From: Orenia metallireducens
Lineage (GTDB): Bacteria > Bacillota > Halanaerobiia > Halobacteroidales > Halobacteroidaceae
NCBI RefSeq assembly: GCF_003001995.1
Contig: NZ_PVNB01000005.1
Coordinates: forward strand, 62,001 to 126,000
Direction of reading: 5' to 3'
Length of the DNA: 64,000 nucleotides
The position numbers and the translations under genes were made by a program. Numbering within the stretch: the first letter of the stretch is position 1; every line of letters starts with the position of its first letter. Below are positions 35,151 through 45,159 of the stretch, one piece after another. The notes under the pieces were generated by a model, which ran no database searches, was not told where the DNA came from, and worked only from the letters and a program-made list of their open reading frames with translations.

Positions 35151-36035
35151 ATGAATGTTAACTATGAACTCTACAAAGTCTTTTATTATGTAGCAAAACA
35201 TCTTAGCTTCTCAAAGGCTGCTGATGAACTCTTTATCTCCCAATCGGCTGTCAGTCAGAGTATTAAATCTCTAGAAGAGGAATTAAATACATCTTTATTT
35301 ATTAGAAGCACAAAGAAAGTCAATCTTAGTAAAGAAGGCGAAATATTATTAAAACATATTGAACCTGCCCTCAACCTGATTAAAAGTGGTGAGCGAAATA
35401 TTCAAGAGATTAACTCCTTTGAAAAGGGAGAGATACATATTGGAGCAAATGACACTATCTCAAAGGATTTCTTATTACCCTATCTGAAGAAATTCCATCA
35501 ACTCTATCCCCAAATCCATATCCAGATTACCAATAGAACCTCTAGCACCTGTGTAGAATTATTAAAGCAAGGTACTGTTGATTTAATCATCACTAACCTA
35601 CCTAATAACAATATTAGTGACTTTATGGAAGTTAAAGAGATTTTCACTTTTAAAGATATCTTTATCAGTGGATATGATTTTAAGAAACTCCAGGGAAGAG
35701 AGATTGAACTTAAGGATTTAGCTGATTATCCTATTTTAATGTTAGAGAAGAAGACTACAACGAGAAGATTTTTTGATAAATTGATGGATAACTTTGAAAT
35801 TGAAATTACTCCTGAGGTAGAGCTAGGCAGTATTGACTTACTGATTGAGATGGCAAAGATAGGATTAGGCATCTCCTTTGTACCTGATTATTGTATCAAT
35901 ACAGCTAACAGAGAATTATTTAAAGTAGATATAAAAGAAGAACTGCCAGCACGCAAATTGGCAGTTGTCACTAATAAAAATATTCCCTTTTCTATTGCTA
36001 GTCAGAAGTTTATGGAATTATTGATTAAAATTTAA
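35151..36035 (+). CDS. LysR family transcriptional regulator
   Basis: A 294-residue LysR-type regulator. The winged helix-turn-helix spans about 1-60 (FYYVAKHLSFSKAADELF, 'SQSAVSQSIKSLEEELNTSLF'). The periplasmic-binding-protein-like effector domain follows (about 90-290), with GEIHIGANDTISKDFLLPYL. ATG start, SD GAGGTG. The target is not clear: the downstream gene is convergent. Three broken copies of its C-terminal part occur at 39.1, 41.5 and 42.4 kb on the same strand. Confidence 0.93.
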   Translation: MNVNYELYKVFYYVAKHLSFSKAADELFISQSAVSQSIKSLEEELNTSLFIRSTKKVNLSKEGEILLKHIEPALNLIKSGERNIQEINSFEKGEIHIGANDTISKDFLLPYLKKFHQLYPQIHIQITNRTSSTCVELLKQGTVDLIITNLPNNNISDFMEVKEIFTFKDIFISGYDFKKLQGREIELKDLADYPILMLEKKTTTRRFFDKLMDNFEIEITPEVELGSIDLLIEMAKIGLGISFVPDYCINTANRELFKVDIKEELPARKLAVVTNKNIPFSIASQKFMELLIKI

Positions 36036-36122
36036 GTTTAAATTCACACATCTATATGAATATCCAATTCTAAATATCTATTAATAAATCTTTTTACAGA
36101 GGTCAAAATCTCTCTTATGTAC

Positions 36123-37244
36123 TCAGGGGAGATTATTGACCTTAACTTTAGGTATTAAATAAGCCGCAATTAAAGAGACCATAGGTACTGTAAATATAAC
36201 TCCTAAACTTCCTGAAATACCTCGTAAAATTTCAATTCCTATTGGATACATGTTCATAATCTGATTATACTCCATATCATAGGCGTAAATAAAAATTAGT
36301 GTATTAATTGATCCACCTGTAAAAGCTAAAATCAAAGTATTAGCCATTGTACCCATCATATCTCTTCCTACATTCATCCCAGATTTAAAGAGCTCTATTC
36401 TATTTAATGTAGGTTTTTGTATATAAATTTCATTGATAGCTGAACTGACAGACATACTAACATCCATAACTGCACCTAATGAGGAGATTAATAATCCTGA
36501 AAATAATAATCCTGAAATCTTTAGTTCTGTTAACGACCCTATGAAGATAAGTTCTTCAATATCTGATACATTATTTCCTGAAATTTTTGTTAAATAACCG
36601 AATAAACTAGCAAAAGCACCTGCTATCACTACACCTAAGATAGTTCCTAAAATAGCCGATAGAGTTTTATAAGTTATCCCACTGATAAGATAAAGGCTGA
36701 CAATTGTTGTGAGGATAACTATAAGCACTGCTGACCAAAAAGGTGAATATCCCTTATATAACATCGGTAAATAGAGATAGATAATACAGATAAAAGTAAA
36801 GATTAGTCCTAAAGCTGAATTAAGACCCTTTGTAGAGCCTATCAACCAGATACTTCCAATAAACAAAGCTATCATAGCATATAAAGCTGGTGATCTGTGA
36901 TAATTATATACAGAGACAAAAATAGTATCATTGTGAACATTTACTTCTGCAATTACAGTCATTCCTTCTTTACAATCAGCTCCATTTAAATAGCCTGAAA
37001 AACTTGTTGCCTCTACAACCTTACCTTTTTTAGTACCTGACAGTAACTTTAACAGAACTCTTTGACTGCCTATTCTTGAACCATCTTCCTTTAAGTTGTC
37101 TTCTATCACCTTGATTACTTTAGCCTTTTCAAAGCTTCTGCCTTGTTTATTGATAAGTTCTACTTTATCTACCTTGTTAAAGAAGAATAAAAATATTCCA
37201 AATAAGATCATTATAATTATAATAATAAGTTGTCTACGTCTCAT
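36123..37244 (-). CDS. YibE/F-family polytopic membrane protein
   Basis: A 373-residue protein of the YibE/F-like family, whose function is unknown. One N-terminal membrane segment (about 5-22) and a 100-residue extracytoplasmic beta domain (VLLKLLSGTKKGKVVEATSF; 'GMTVIAEVNVHN') precede about seven membrane segments from residue 122 on. Conserved motifs include ISSLGAVMDVSMSVSSA and 'GRDMMGTMANTLILAF'. Homologues are found next to regulators and phosphatases in Firmicutes. ATG start, SD AGGGGG. Confidence 0.88.
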   Translation of the reverse strand: MRRRQLIIIIIMILFGIFLFFFNKVDKVELINKQGRSFEKAKVIKVIEDNLKEDGSRIGSQRVLLKLLSGTKKGKVVEATSFSGYLNGADCKEGMTVIAEVNVHNDTIFVSVYNYHRSPALYAMIALFIGSIWLIGSTKGLNSALGLIFTFICIIYLYLPMLYKGYSPFWSAVLIVILTTIVSLYLISGITYKTLSAILGTILGVVIAGAFASLFGYLTKISGNNVSDIEELIFIGSLTELKISGLLFSGLLISSLGAVMDVSMSVSSAINEIYIQKPTLNRIELFKSGMNVGRDMMGTMANTLILAFTGGSINTLIFIYAYDMEYNQIMNMYPIGIEILRGISGSLGVIFTVPMVSLIAAYLIPKVKVNNLP

Positions 37245-37270
37245 TGATAGCCCCCTGCTTTTTTGTCCTT

Positions 37271-37314
37271 AAACTATTAACAGAAGTAGACATGTCTACT
37301 TCTGTTAATAGTTT
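37271..37314 (-). terminator. 44-bp perfect inverted repeat after metallophosphoesterase gene
   Basis: 22-bp half sites (AAACTATTAACAGAAGTAG and onward) without a loop. It separates the metallophosphoesterase from yibE/F-like gene. No clear U-tract follows on the minus strand, so termination is likely but not certain. Confidence 0.55.
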
Positions 37315-37345
37315 ATTACCTAATTATATTTAATGATAAATAACC

Positions 37346-38872
37346 CTAGTTTTTATCTGTTTTTACAATTGCGAATGTATTGTCTATCTTTTTCATAGTA
37401 TCAGTTCTATAAGTATCGATAGTAAAACGGTTCCCAGCAATATTAATTACTGAAAAAGTAGGCACATTTCTCTGCCATCTTTTAGCAATATAAGCTTGCT
37501 GATTATCTACTAACTCATAATATTTACTACCTGTAGCAGAGTTAGCAGTTATATAAAGGATTCCCTCTGGATTGACTACCTCTGATAATTTATTGCTATC
37601 TTTGATTGCATCTTTGTCTGCAACACTTGATAAATATGCATTGTATCTATTATCTACTGATTTATCACCTTCAAAATATTCATCAAATTCATCACCTGTT
37701 AACATTTTATCTCTTTGGATTCTACCACCCTTTAGTAGAAAAGTTCTTGAATAAGTATGATCATGTCCTGCTAAAACTATATCGATATTATTTTTTTCAA
37801 AAATAGAGATTAAATTATATCTTAAACTAACAATTTTAGGTTCATTAGAATGTTCACCTGAACCATAAATATCATGGTGAACAGTCACAATACGCCATTT
37901 TGTATTAGGATTCTCATAAACTGCTCTTTCTATAAACTCTTTATGTTCTGCAATATTTCGATTATTGGTATTTAACATAATAAATAATGTATTCCCATAA
38001 GTGTAATAATGATCCCCACCAGCATTTGTTCTACCAAGATCACTAGTATTAGGATTATTGAAATGGAAAAAATAATTTTTTGATAATGAATCATGGTTTC
38101 CTATGGTAGTAGCAATAGGAACAGATTTCAAAACATCAGCACTTAAGAAAGCAGCATACTCAATTTCATTTCCTGTATAAAGAGGATTCTTAGTTTTCTT
38201 ATCTCTTGATTGAACCTGATCTCCTGCTGATAAGATAAAACTAGCCTTAGGTGATATTGACAAAGCAAGATTAAGAGTGTTATTCCAGTTAAAACCATCA
38301 TTTCTACATCCTAAATCTTGTCCTTGTTTTTTTAGACTACCAGTTGCTTTATTACGACTTGAAGAACCTATTTGTGGGTCACCAACGTAGATAAAACTGA
38401 AATTTTTAGTATTTTGAGTCTTATAGATCATAGGTTGAGACCATCTTCCATTCTTTATATAACTATAATAATATGTAGTATTTTCTTGCAATCCTGTTGC
38501 TGTAGCTTTATTTGATCGATACCCTTTTACAGCTGAGGTTGATACTACTTTCAGTTCCTTAGCATCATTTAAATCACTATGTTTACCTATTTTGATTTTA
38601 GGATTTGAATCTGTATCTTTACTATACCATCCAAAATTTAATTCTGTTGCATTAGCACCTGGAGTAAGAGAAATCTGTGTCCAATCATCTTTGAGATTGT
38701 CCCATTTTTTACTCCATTTTTCGAATGAACCATTTTTAGCAGCCTCTGTTTGAGCAGCTTCTGTCCAGGCATCATTTGATGCAGCAAAACTATTTAGACT
38801 AGTACCTATCAATATAGTTACTGCCAATAACAATCCTACTAATAATTTTTTTCTTCTTTTGTAATTAATCAT
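37346..38872 (-). CDS. Secreted purple-acid-phosphatase-like metallophosphoesterase
   Basis: A 508-residue exported phosphoesterase. Signal peptide 1-31 (LLVGLLLAVTILIGTSLNSFAA). A fibronectin-like N-terminal domain lies at about 65-155 ('QISLTPGANATELNFGWYS'). The catalytic domain has the dimetal motifs VGDPQIG, SAGDQVQ, IGNHDS, VTVHHDIYG and LAGHDHTYSR. The exported enzyme would release phosphate from organic esters. ATG start, SD AAGGAGG. The promoter would lie in the AT-rich gap to the LysR remnant. Confidence 0.92.
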   Translation of the reverse strand: MINYKRRKKLLVGLLLAVTILIGTSLNSFAASNDAWTEAAQTEAAKNGSFEKWSKKWDNLKDDWTQISLTPGANATELNFGWYSKDTDSNPKIKIGKHSDLNDAKELKVVSTSAVKGYRSNKATATGLQENTTYYYSYIKNGRWSQPMIYKTQNTKNFSFIYVGDPQIGSSSRNKATGSLKKQGQDLGCRNDGFNWNNTLNLALSISPKASFILSAGDQVQSRDKKTKNPLYTGNEIEYAAFLSADVLKSVPIATTIGNHDSLSKNYFFHFNNPNTSDLGRTNAGGDHYYTYGNTLFIMLNTNNRNIAEHKEFIERAVYENPNTKWRIVTVHHDIYGSGEHSNEPKIVSLRYNLISIFEKNNIDIVLAGHDHTYSRTFLLKGGRIQRDKMLTGDEFDEYFEGDKSVDNRYNAYLSSVADKDAIKDSNKLSEVVNPEGILYITANSATGSKYYELVDNQQAYIAKRWQRNVPTFSVINIAGNRFTIDTYRTDTMKKIDNTFAIVKTDKN

Positions 38873-39086
38873 CTAATATCCTCCTTATTATCTTATAGAC
38901 TTAATTTTACAATAAATATTATTTTCTTTTTAATAAGGATTACTATATCAGATATATATGATGATTTCAATCAAGTTAACATATATTTAACTTTATTTAC
39001 TCATTTTTAACAATAGTGTAGTTTATTTTATTATTTTTGATATTATATCAAAGTATGGTATAATAATTAATTAAATATAATTATAA
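38873..39086. other. AT-rich gap upstream of metallophosphoesterase
   Basis: 214 bp of very AT-rich sequence with runs such as TATATATGATGATT. It must hold the minus-strand promoter of the metallophosphoesterase. I see no clear hexamer pair or operator. Confidence 0.3.
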
Positions 39087-39507
39087 ATGGATGTTAACTA
39101 TGAGCTCTACAAAGTCTTTTATTATGTAGCAAAACATCTTAGCTTATCTAAAAGCTGTTGATAACATCTTTATATCTCAATCGGCTGTTAATCAAAATAT
39201 TGAATTTCTAGAAAAAATTAAAAACTTCAGAGTTAGTTTAACTAAAATTTGATAGGTTAATGGACAACTTTGAAGTTAAGCTTCTGAGGTAGAGCTAGGC
39301 AGTATTGATTTACTGATTGAGATGGCAAAGATAGGATTAGGCATCTCCTTTGTGCCTGATTATTGTATCAATACAGCTAACAAAGAATTATTTAAGGTTG
39401 CTATAAAAGAGGAACTGCCAGCACAACAATTGGCAGTTGTTACTAATAAGAACATTCCTTTTTCTATTGCTAGTCAGAAGTTTATGGAGTTGATGGTTGA
39501 TATTTAG
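39087..39507 (+). pseudogene. LysR regulator pseudogene, remnant 1
   Basis: The first about 90 bp (start ATGGATGTTAACTATGAGC) match the start of the LysR gene at 35151 almost base for base. A frameshift and a large internal deletion follow. From about 39280 the last 75 codons match the intact gene again (MAKIGLGISFVPDYCINTAN). The promoterless N- and C-terminal halves are out of frame. Confidence 0.88.
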
Positions 39508-39652
39508 CCTAATAGTAAAAAAACTACTAAGATATAAGTTATCCTTTCTTAGTTATTTACAAAAAAACATTTAATTTTAATATAGTTGATTTCTACAACC
39601 AAATCTATTATAATGTAATAAATTAAATATTTGCTAAAAGAGGTGATAATTC

Positions 39653-41269
39653 ATGATTAAAAAACAATTATTTATTATTTTTTCGCTTTTATTTATTATT
39701 TCTTTAGTTGGTTGTAGTTCAACAAAAGAAACAGGTATAATCACTAAAAACTCTTTAACTGTTAGCATTAAAAATAATATACAAACTCAAACCCTTCAAC
39801 CAAATATCCCTATGACAATTATTTCTTATACTATTTCTGGAATTGGTCCTAATAATGAAACTTTTACAGAGAATACTAGTGATTCTTTTTGTGAAATAAA
39901 AGATTTATCAATAGGAACATGGGAAATTACTGTAGAAGGATACAATAGTGAAAAAACAAAAATTGCTCTAGGAACTACTTCTGCTATAATTAAAGCAGGA
40001 GAAGCTACTCAAACAGATGTTACGGTAACTCCTCTTACTGATAGCGGTACCTTCTCTTTAAATTTATCATGGCCATCTGAAGAGATAACTGATCCAATTA
40101 TCACTGCTAGCATAACATCTAGCAGTTCAGAAATAACTACTGATATTTCTTCAAAAATTAATCTTTTAAATAATACTGCTAATTATACTGAAAAATTAGA
40201 ACCTGGTTATTATAAGTTTAGTTTGAGCTTAAATGATGGAGAAACTCTAATCTGGCAAACTCAAGAAGCAATGAGAATCGTAGGTGAGCAAACTACTTCA
40301 GCTATTTATGAATTAAATGTTAACGATTTAGAAGAACCCCAGAATAATAACTCAGAAAGCGGTATTCAAATAAGTGTAACAACTGAGCTAAATAATCCAA
40401 TTAATATTTCTTTATATGGGGGAAAATCTGATTTAGGAATTAAGGAAACCATGACCGTTTCAGCAAGTACAGATCAAGTAGTAGATTCTTATCAATGGTA
40501 TCTAAATGGTCAACTCTTAAATGATGAGATAGACAAGGAAATTACTATTGGTTCTAATTTAGGAACAGGACATTATAAGCTAACCTGCTTAGTTAAAAAA
40601 AACAATATTTTAAGTTCTGAAGAATTTAATTTTTCAGTTAGACAAGGGATTACAGGAATAGGAGAAATTAATTTGGCTTCAGCTATTAATGATGTTATCT
40701 GGGATGGGACTAATTACTGGGGATATCGCTTTGATACTTTATATAAGTATGATTCTAATTTTAATGTACTTGAAGAACATAATCTAAGCTTATCTTCAAA
40801 TATAATGGGAATCACATGGGATGGAAGTAATTTTTGGATTTTAAGTTATTCTACTCTTTATAAAATTGATAGTACATATAATATAGTAGAATCATTCGAA
40901 GTTCCTTTGGATTGGGTTGGTGCTATAGCCTGGGATGGACAGCACTTATGGATTGCTACAGACAATTTAATAGTTGAATATGATACAAATTTAAATGAAA
41001 TAGCAAGGTACACAGATAATATACCTTCTATTGAAGAAATGACTTGGGTAAATAATAATTTATGGATAATGGATAGGAGTATTTATCCTGAACTCTATCT
41101 ATTTGATAGTTCTTTAGAAAAAGTATATAAATATGATGTTTATGATAATATACCAAATAAAGAATTTCAAAATGATGTTTCTGGACTTGTATGGGATGGA
41201 TCTAACTTTATCACCTTCTCTAGAAGTGAATTTAAGAGAGCTTATAAAATATATGGTTTACAACCTTAA
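39653..41269 (+). CDS. Lipoprotein with Ig-like domains and WDG-repeat beta-propeller-like region
   Basis: A 538-residue surface or periplasmic lipoprotein. Signal peptide with lipobox LVGC (Cys 21). Residues about 30-240 form Ig/fibronectin-like beta repeats rich in Thr and Ser. About 250-330 is a PKD/Ig-like module (SYQWYLNGQLL). From about 335 to the end come five repeats of the pattern W-D/V-G/N-x3-W followed by L-x-Y/I-D (IWDGTNYWG, TWDGSNFWI, AWDGQHLWI, TWVNNNLWI, VWDGSNFIT), about 40 residues apart, as in beta-propellers. Function unknown. ATG start, SD GAGGTG. Ser/Thr/Asn-rich composition suggests an adhesin-like role. Confidence 0.75.
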   Translation: MIKKQLFIIFSLLFIISLVGCSSTKETGIITKNSLTVSIKNNIQTQTLQPNIPMTIISYTISGIGPNNETFTENTSDSFCEIKDLSIGTWEITVEGYNSEKTKIALGTTSAIIKAGEATQTDVTVTPLTDSGTFSLNLSWPSEEITDPIITASITSSSSEITTDISSKINLLNNTANYTEKLEPGYYKFSLSLNDGETLIWQTQEAMRIVGEQTTSAIYELNVNDLEEPQNNNSESGIQISVTTELNNPINISLYGGKSDLGIKETMTVSASTDQVVDSYQWYLNGQLLNDEIDKEITIGSNLGTGHYKLTCLVKKNNILSSEEFNFSVRQGITGIGEINLASAINDVIWDGTNYWGYRFDTLYKYDSNFNVLEEHNLSLSSNIMGITWDGSNFWILSYSTLYKIDSTYNIVESFEVPLDWVGAIAWDGQHLWIATDNLIVEYDTNLNEIARYTDNIPSIEEMTWVNNNLWIMDRSIYPELYLFDSSLEKVYKYDVYDNIPNKEFQNDVSGLVWDGSNFITFSRSEFKRAYKIYGLQP

Positions 41270-41290
41270 TTAGTATAAATATAGGTAAAA

Positions 41291-41361
41291 AGCATTAACC
41301 TACTTAACTCTGCTAGCTTAATTATTTAATAAGGTATAAAACAAAAGGTTAATGCTCTTTT
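41291..41361 (+). terminator. Terminator of the lipoprotein gene
   Basis: AGCATTAACCT (41291-41301) pairs with AGGTTAATGCT (41346-41356) and is followed by CTTTTTAT. The loop of about 44 nt is long but can form a small inner stem. Confidence 0.6.
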
Positions 41362-41458
41362 TATAGTTTAAATTGAACCTTGCTAAAGATATAATATCTT
41401 TAGCAATTGATATACTGTTCTTTAATTAAATGATCTACCTCTATATTGACAATTATAT

Positions 41459-41540
41459 AATCAAAAAAAGAACTGCTAATAAGAATATTCTTTTTTCTAT
41501 TGCTAGTAAAAAATTCATGGAATTGATGGTTGAGATATAA
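41459..41540 (+). pseudogene. LysR regulator pseudogene, remnant 2
   Basis: Only the last 25-27 codons are recognisable: AAAGAACTGC, then AATAAGAATATTC, TCTATTGCTAGT and TTCATGGAATTGATGG follow the same order as the end of the LysR gene (35.15 kb). It lies on the plus strand, between the lipoprotein and the convergent methyltransferase. Confidence 0.75.
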
Positions 41541-41545
41541 AATAA

Positions 41546-42244
41546 TCATCTTCTCCCACCATAAACTCCATAATTATAATATTTCCAAATTACATCAACA
41601 TTTTCAAAGCCTATCTCCTGCAACCAGTTCAAATGATTGAGTAATGTAGTTGGACTATCCTCTTCACGATACTTACAAAACCAAGTATTCTCTATCTCTT
41701 CAATTGAACAACTTTTGCTCATAAACTCTTTCCATTTTTCCATATAGCTCTCTTGCAGTTGCTGATTGGAACCTAGTACCACATCAGCATTATAGAATAC
41801 TCCCTTTGAAGAGAGTGCATTATATATTTTTCGATAAAATTCCTTTTTATCCTCATCGCTTACTAAATGATGTAATGCTAAGGAAGATATTATGACATCA
41901 TATTTATTAGGAAATTCAAAATTATAAAAGTCATCTACATAATACTCTACTTCATCATATCCATCTAGCTTTAACTTAGTCATCTCTATCATATTTATAG
42001 ATAGGTCAACAGCAGCCAATTTAGCCTTAGGAAACTCTTCTTTCACCCTCTTAATTATATTTCCTGTTCCACATCCCAAATCTATCATCTCTATCTTACT
42101 ATCTTTCTCAAAGGGGATAGCCGAAAGCAAGGCTTCAATCATTTGATCATAATAAGGAATTAATTTTAATATAATCTGATCAAATTCCTTAGCCTCTTGT
42201 TCAAAGTGATCTCTTATTCTCTCCATTTTACTTGGCTCTTCCAT
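41546..42244 (-). CDS. Class I SAM-dependent methyltransferase
   Basis: A 232-residue Rossmann methyltransferase. Motif I is EMIDLGCGTGNIIKRV, with SAM-binding Asp in 'KLAAVDLSINMI' and motif IV 'DVIISSLALHHL'. The pattern resembles UbiE/TrmN-like small-molecule methyltransferases. The substrate is not predictable. ATG start with SD GAGGTG 8 nt upstream. It sits in the accessory patch flanked by LysR remnants, so it may be horizontally acquired; base composition is not obviously different. Confidence 0.9.
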   Translation of the reverse strand: MEEPSKMERIRDHFEQEAKEFDQIILKLIPYYDQMIEALLSAIPFEKDSKIEMIDLGCGTGNIIKRVKEEFPKAKLAAVDLSINMIEMTKLKLDGYDEVEYYVDDFYNFEFPNKYDVIISSLALHHLVSDEDKKEFYRKIYNALSSKGVFYNADVVLGSNQQLQESYMEKWKEFMSKSCSIEEIENTWFCKYREEDSPTTLLNHLNWLQEIGFENVDVIWKYYNYGVYGGRR

Positions 42245-42422
42245 AGATCATTCACCTCTTTATTAGTTAATTTTTAAATTAATAGAAAGAGACTAACAAT
42301 AATAGTCAGTCCATTTAGTTTAGGCATTCAAATTATACATAAGCTTTATCTACCTAAAATCATTTTTTCTACATTAAAATTCCAATTTCCTTTTTAATTA
42401 AAATAATTATAGCTTTAAAATC
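42245..42422. other. Intergenic region upstream of methyltransferase
   Basis: About 180 bp of AT-rich sequence holding the methyltransferase promoter. No clear motif. Confidence 0.3.
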
Positions 42423-42676
42423 TTAGCCAACTTGAGCCTGAGATTTCCCCTAAAATAGAATTAGGAACTATTGACCTCTTGATTAAAACAATAAAGATAA
42501 GACTAGGAATCCCTTTTGTTTCTAATTATTGCATTAATAAAGACATTAATAAATTATTTAAAGTAGATATAAAAGAAGAACTGCCAGCACAGAAGCTGGC
42601 AGTTGTCACTACTAATAAGAATATTCCTTTTTCTATTGCTAGTTAGAAGTTCATTGAACTAACGCTTAAAACTTGA
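42423..42676 (+). pseudogene. LysR regulator pseudogene, remnant 3
   Basis: About 85 codons match the C-terminal third of the LysR gene (35.15 kb): 'ELGTIDLLI', 'IKIRLGIPFVSNYCINKD', 'KEELPAQKLAVVT' and 'NIPFSIAS'. The frame is broken after AVVT by a 3-bp-unit duplication (ACTACTAAT) and by an in-frame TAG in TTGCTAGTTAG. No N-terminal part is present. Confidence 0.82.
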
Positions 42677-42743
42677 GAAAGATAACTATATATTAATTTT
42701 ACACATTGTGATAATTAAATTTTGATATAAATAACACTAACCT

Positions 42744-42977
42744 CTAATAAAGATATTTTTCTAGCTCCTCAATCTCCTTTATATCTATTATCTTCTCTAG
42801 AATAATTTCTAATTCTTTAACCTTCTTATCTTCTATAATTTTCTTATACTCTTCGTCTAAATCTCCAAATTGCTTTAATAACAACTTTAAAACTATCCTT
42901 CTAGTCGCCCTTTCTTCTCCAATCTTAATCCCTTTTTCAACTCCTCTTTCTTCTATCATCTTAAGGGCTTTGAGCAT
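42744..42977 (-). CDS. Small protein resembling the C-terminal tail of Rpn/PD-(D/E)XK transposase-like nucleases
   Basis: A 77-residue helical, charged protein: ERGVEKGIKIGEERATRR, 'IVLKLLLKQFGDLDEEYKK' and a leucine/isoleucine heptad tail. It resembles the C-terminal region that follows the PD-(D/E)XK domain in Rpn-family (DUF4351-like) proteins; the nuclease part is missing. I chose the ATG at 42977, 8 nt after SD GGGAGG. It lies 16 bp after the chemoreceptor stop and would be cotranscribed with it. It may be a stand-alone remnant. Confidence 0.55.
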   Translation of the reverse strand: MLKALKMIEERGVEKGIKIGEERATRRIVLKLLLKQFGDLDEEYKKIIEDKKVKELEIILEKIIDIKEIEELEKYLY

Positions 42978-42993
42978 GTTCTCTCCTCCCTTA

Positions 42994-44916
42994 TTAAACC
43001 TTAAACTTAGCAACTAAGCTCTGTAGCTCTTCTGCAACAGCCGCTAGCTCTTGAGAAGAATTGGCTATTTCAACAGACATATTCTCAATATCTTCAGAAG
43101 CATTCATCACATTTGCAGTCTCTTCATCTAATTCTTGGGTTGACATAGCAGTCTCTTCGATTTGGGCTGAAGTATTTTCACTAGCACCTTGAATTACCTT
43201 AAAGACCTCACCAGTCTGAGTCGCAATCGCTTCACCCTCTTTAGCCTTCTCTTCTACATCTTTGATTGCTTCAAAGCCTGTTTCTACATTATTCTGAGTC
43301 TGCTTAATTAAGTTAGATATATTATCAGTAGCCTTAGTAGTCTCCTCAGCAAGTCCTCTAATCTCTTCAGCTACTACGGCAAAGCCTCGACCATGTTCTC
43401 CAGCTCTAGCTGCTTCAATGGCTGCATTTAATGCCAATAGATTGGTCTGTTCAGCAATATTATTAATCAACTCCACGATTTTTCCGATTTCTTCAGAATT
43501 CTTCTCTAAAGCAGTTACAGCTTCTACTGTCTTCTTTACTGACTGATTAATTTCTTGAATACTATGGATAGTATCCTCTATATTCTTACTACCAGCTTCA
43601 GTCTGTGAACTACTCTCTTGGGCAAACGCAGTCACCTCTTGAATACTACCTGAAATCTGCTCAATATTAGTAGCCATCTTTCTCATCAACTCATTACTAC
43701 CTTCAATACTAGCAGTTCCTTCTTCGGCACTAGCTGACAACTCTTCACTTTGAGCTGACAGGTTCTCTACTGATTCTAAGATATTGGTAACCATATCTCT
43801 AATGCTGCTTCCCATTTGATTTAAAGAATCAGCAATCTGACCTACTTCATCATTTGAATCAACCTTAAACTCAACTCTAAAATCCCCTTGACCAAACTTA
43901 TCTATATCCTTGGCTAGCTTTTCTATTGGTTTTGCTATACTATTACCAACTAGATAAGAAGCTCCAACCATTAATATTACTAGAATAGCTATAACTATAA
44001 TAACCATGTCAATTACACTCTTTGTTTCTTTTAACATCTCTTCTGTAGAAATATTGACTGCTAAACTCCACCCTGGTGTATTAGGAATAGGACTATAAAA
44101 TACCTGATTCCTAGCTCCATCCGGAGTAACTAACTCTCTACTACCAGTTTTTCTGGCTATCATTTCCTGACCTATTTCTGTTAATCCTTTGAAACCATCC
44201 TTATCTCCATCTAAAACATTTATCTTCATTACTGCTTCATCATTAGGATTAGCAATCATTAATCCAGTCTTGTCAATTGCCCAAGCAAAGCTTTCCTCTC
44301 CTATTTTAATTTCATTAACTCTATTAGAAAATTCTTTTAGCAAAATAGGGAATGCAAGTAACCCTATAGTCTGGTCTTGATCATTCTTAATCGCCTGTGC
44401 CACCATAAATATAGGCTCTCCTGAAGCTTTAGAAATCATAGAATTACTTATAAAAGTATTCTTCCCATTCATTATCTCTTGAAAGTAATTTCTACTACTT
44501 ACATTAATCTTAACACCATTAAATAAATAAGCATCTCCCTTACTATCAACAATAGTCATTTGTTCATATGGTATATCACTTTCTTCCATATCTTTAAGTA
44601 ACTCTTTTTTAGCTCCATCCCAATCCAGAGATCTAACTACTTCTTTTTGAGCAATATTACTGGTCTCCTTTAAAATTCCATCCATCAGCTCTCCTAGCTC
44701 TGCAGACCTTGCCTTTACAATACCTTGAGACATATCTGACACTAGAGGTATCAGCCTCTTATTTAACTCAAATCGCAAGAAAGCTCCCATAATAGCCAAT
44801 GAAATAATACTGATACTTACAAAGGAGATTAAAATCTTCTGCTTAATACTCTTAATCTTTATCTTGTCTTTAAGATATCCAGTTTTAACCTTATCTTTAA
44901 TGTCCTTAATTTTCAT
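42994..44916 (-). CDS. Methyl-accepting chemotaxis protein, dCACHE type (paralogue A)
   Basis: A 640-residue chemoreceptor. TM1 is at about 25-47. The dCACHE sensor spans about 50-280 ([35 protein letters not shown]). TM2 is at about 297-317, HAMP at about 320-372, and the signalling domain follows with tip [18 protein letters not shown]. It shares most of its sequence with the chemoreceptor at 45198; the sensor diverges most ('SFAWAIDK' against 'SYGFVIDS'), so ligands probably differ. SD AAGGTGGGG. It shares a 29-bp upstream block with its paralogue. Confidence 0.95.
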   Translation of the reverse strand: MKIKDIKDKVKTGYLKDKIKIKSIKQKILISFVSISIISLAIMGAFLRFELNKRLIPLVSDMSQGIVKARSAELGELMDGILKETSNIAQKEVVRSLDWDGAKKELLKDMEESDIPYEQMTIVDSKGDAYLFNGVKINVSSRNYFQEIMNGKNTFISNSMISKASGEPIFMVAQAIKNDQDQTIGLLAFPILLKEFSNRVNEIKIGEESFAWAIDKTGLMIANPNDEAVMKINVLDGDKDGFKGLTEIGQEMIARKTGSRELVTPDGARNQVFYSPIPNTPGWSLAVNISTEEMLKETKSVIDMVIIVIAILVILMVGASYLVGNSIAKPIEKLAKDIDKFGQGDFRVEFKVDSNDEVGQIADSLNQMGSSIRDMVTNILESVENLSAQSEELSASAEEGTASIEGSNELMRKMATNIEQISGSIQEVTAFAQESSSQTEAGSKNIEDTIHSIQEINQSVKKTVEAVTALEKNSEEIGKIVELINNIAEQTNLLALNAAIEAARAGEHGRGFAVVAEEIRGLAEETTKATDNISNLIKQTQNNVETGFEAIKDVEEKAKEGEAIATQTGEVFKVIQGASENTSAQIEETAMSTQELDEETANVMNASEDIENMSVEIANSSQELAAVAEELQSLVAKFKV

Positions 44917-44991
44917 CTGATCCCCACCTTAGAAAATTTTTTTATTTATTGTCTACTTTTATTTTATTATTTTTACTCATCATGTTCATTT

Positions 44992-45020
44992 AATCTTATG
45001 TCCACATTTAATTCGACATT
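44992..45020 (-). promoter_or_regulatory. Conserved upstream block of chemoreceptor paralogue A
   Basis: 29 bp identical to 47170-47198. On the minus strand it contains TGTCGAATTAAATGTGGACA, with TGGACA as a possible -35 and TGTC/GACA flanks forming a partial dyad. It lies about 75-105 bp before the start codon. Confidence 0.6.
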
Positions 45021-45159
45021 TTTCAATAAAAATATAAAATAAGCTAGCAACCTTGTTAGTAAGGATTAACCCGAAATAAAAAATAAAAATCATAGACAAG
45101 ATAACTGCAACTCAAATCCTTACACTCATTTTTAATTACTAAACAAAATTAAATAAAAA

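Noticed and set aside
37271-37314. 44-bp palindrome as an attachment or integration site.
   Set aside because: It fits the series of perfect intergenic inverted repeats after genes in this window, and no integrase is near.
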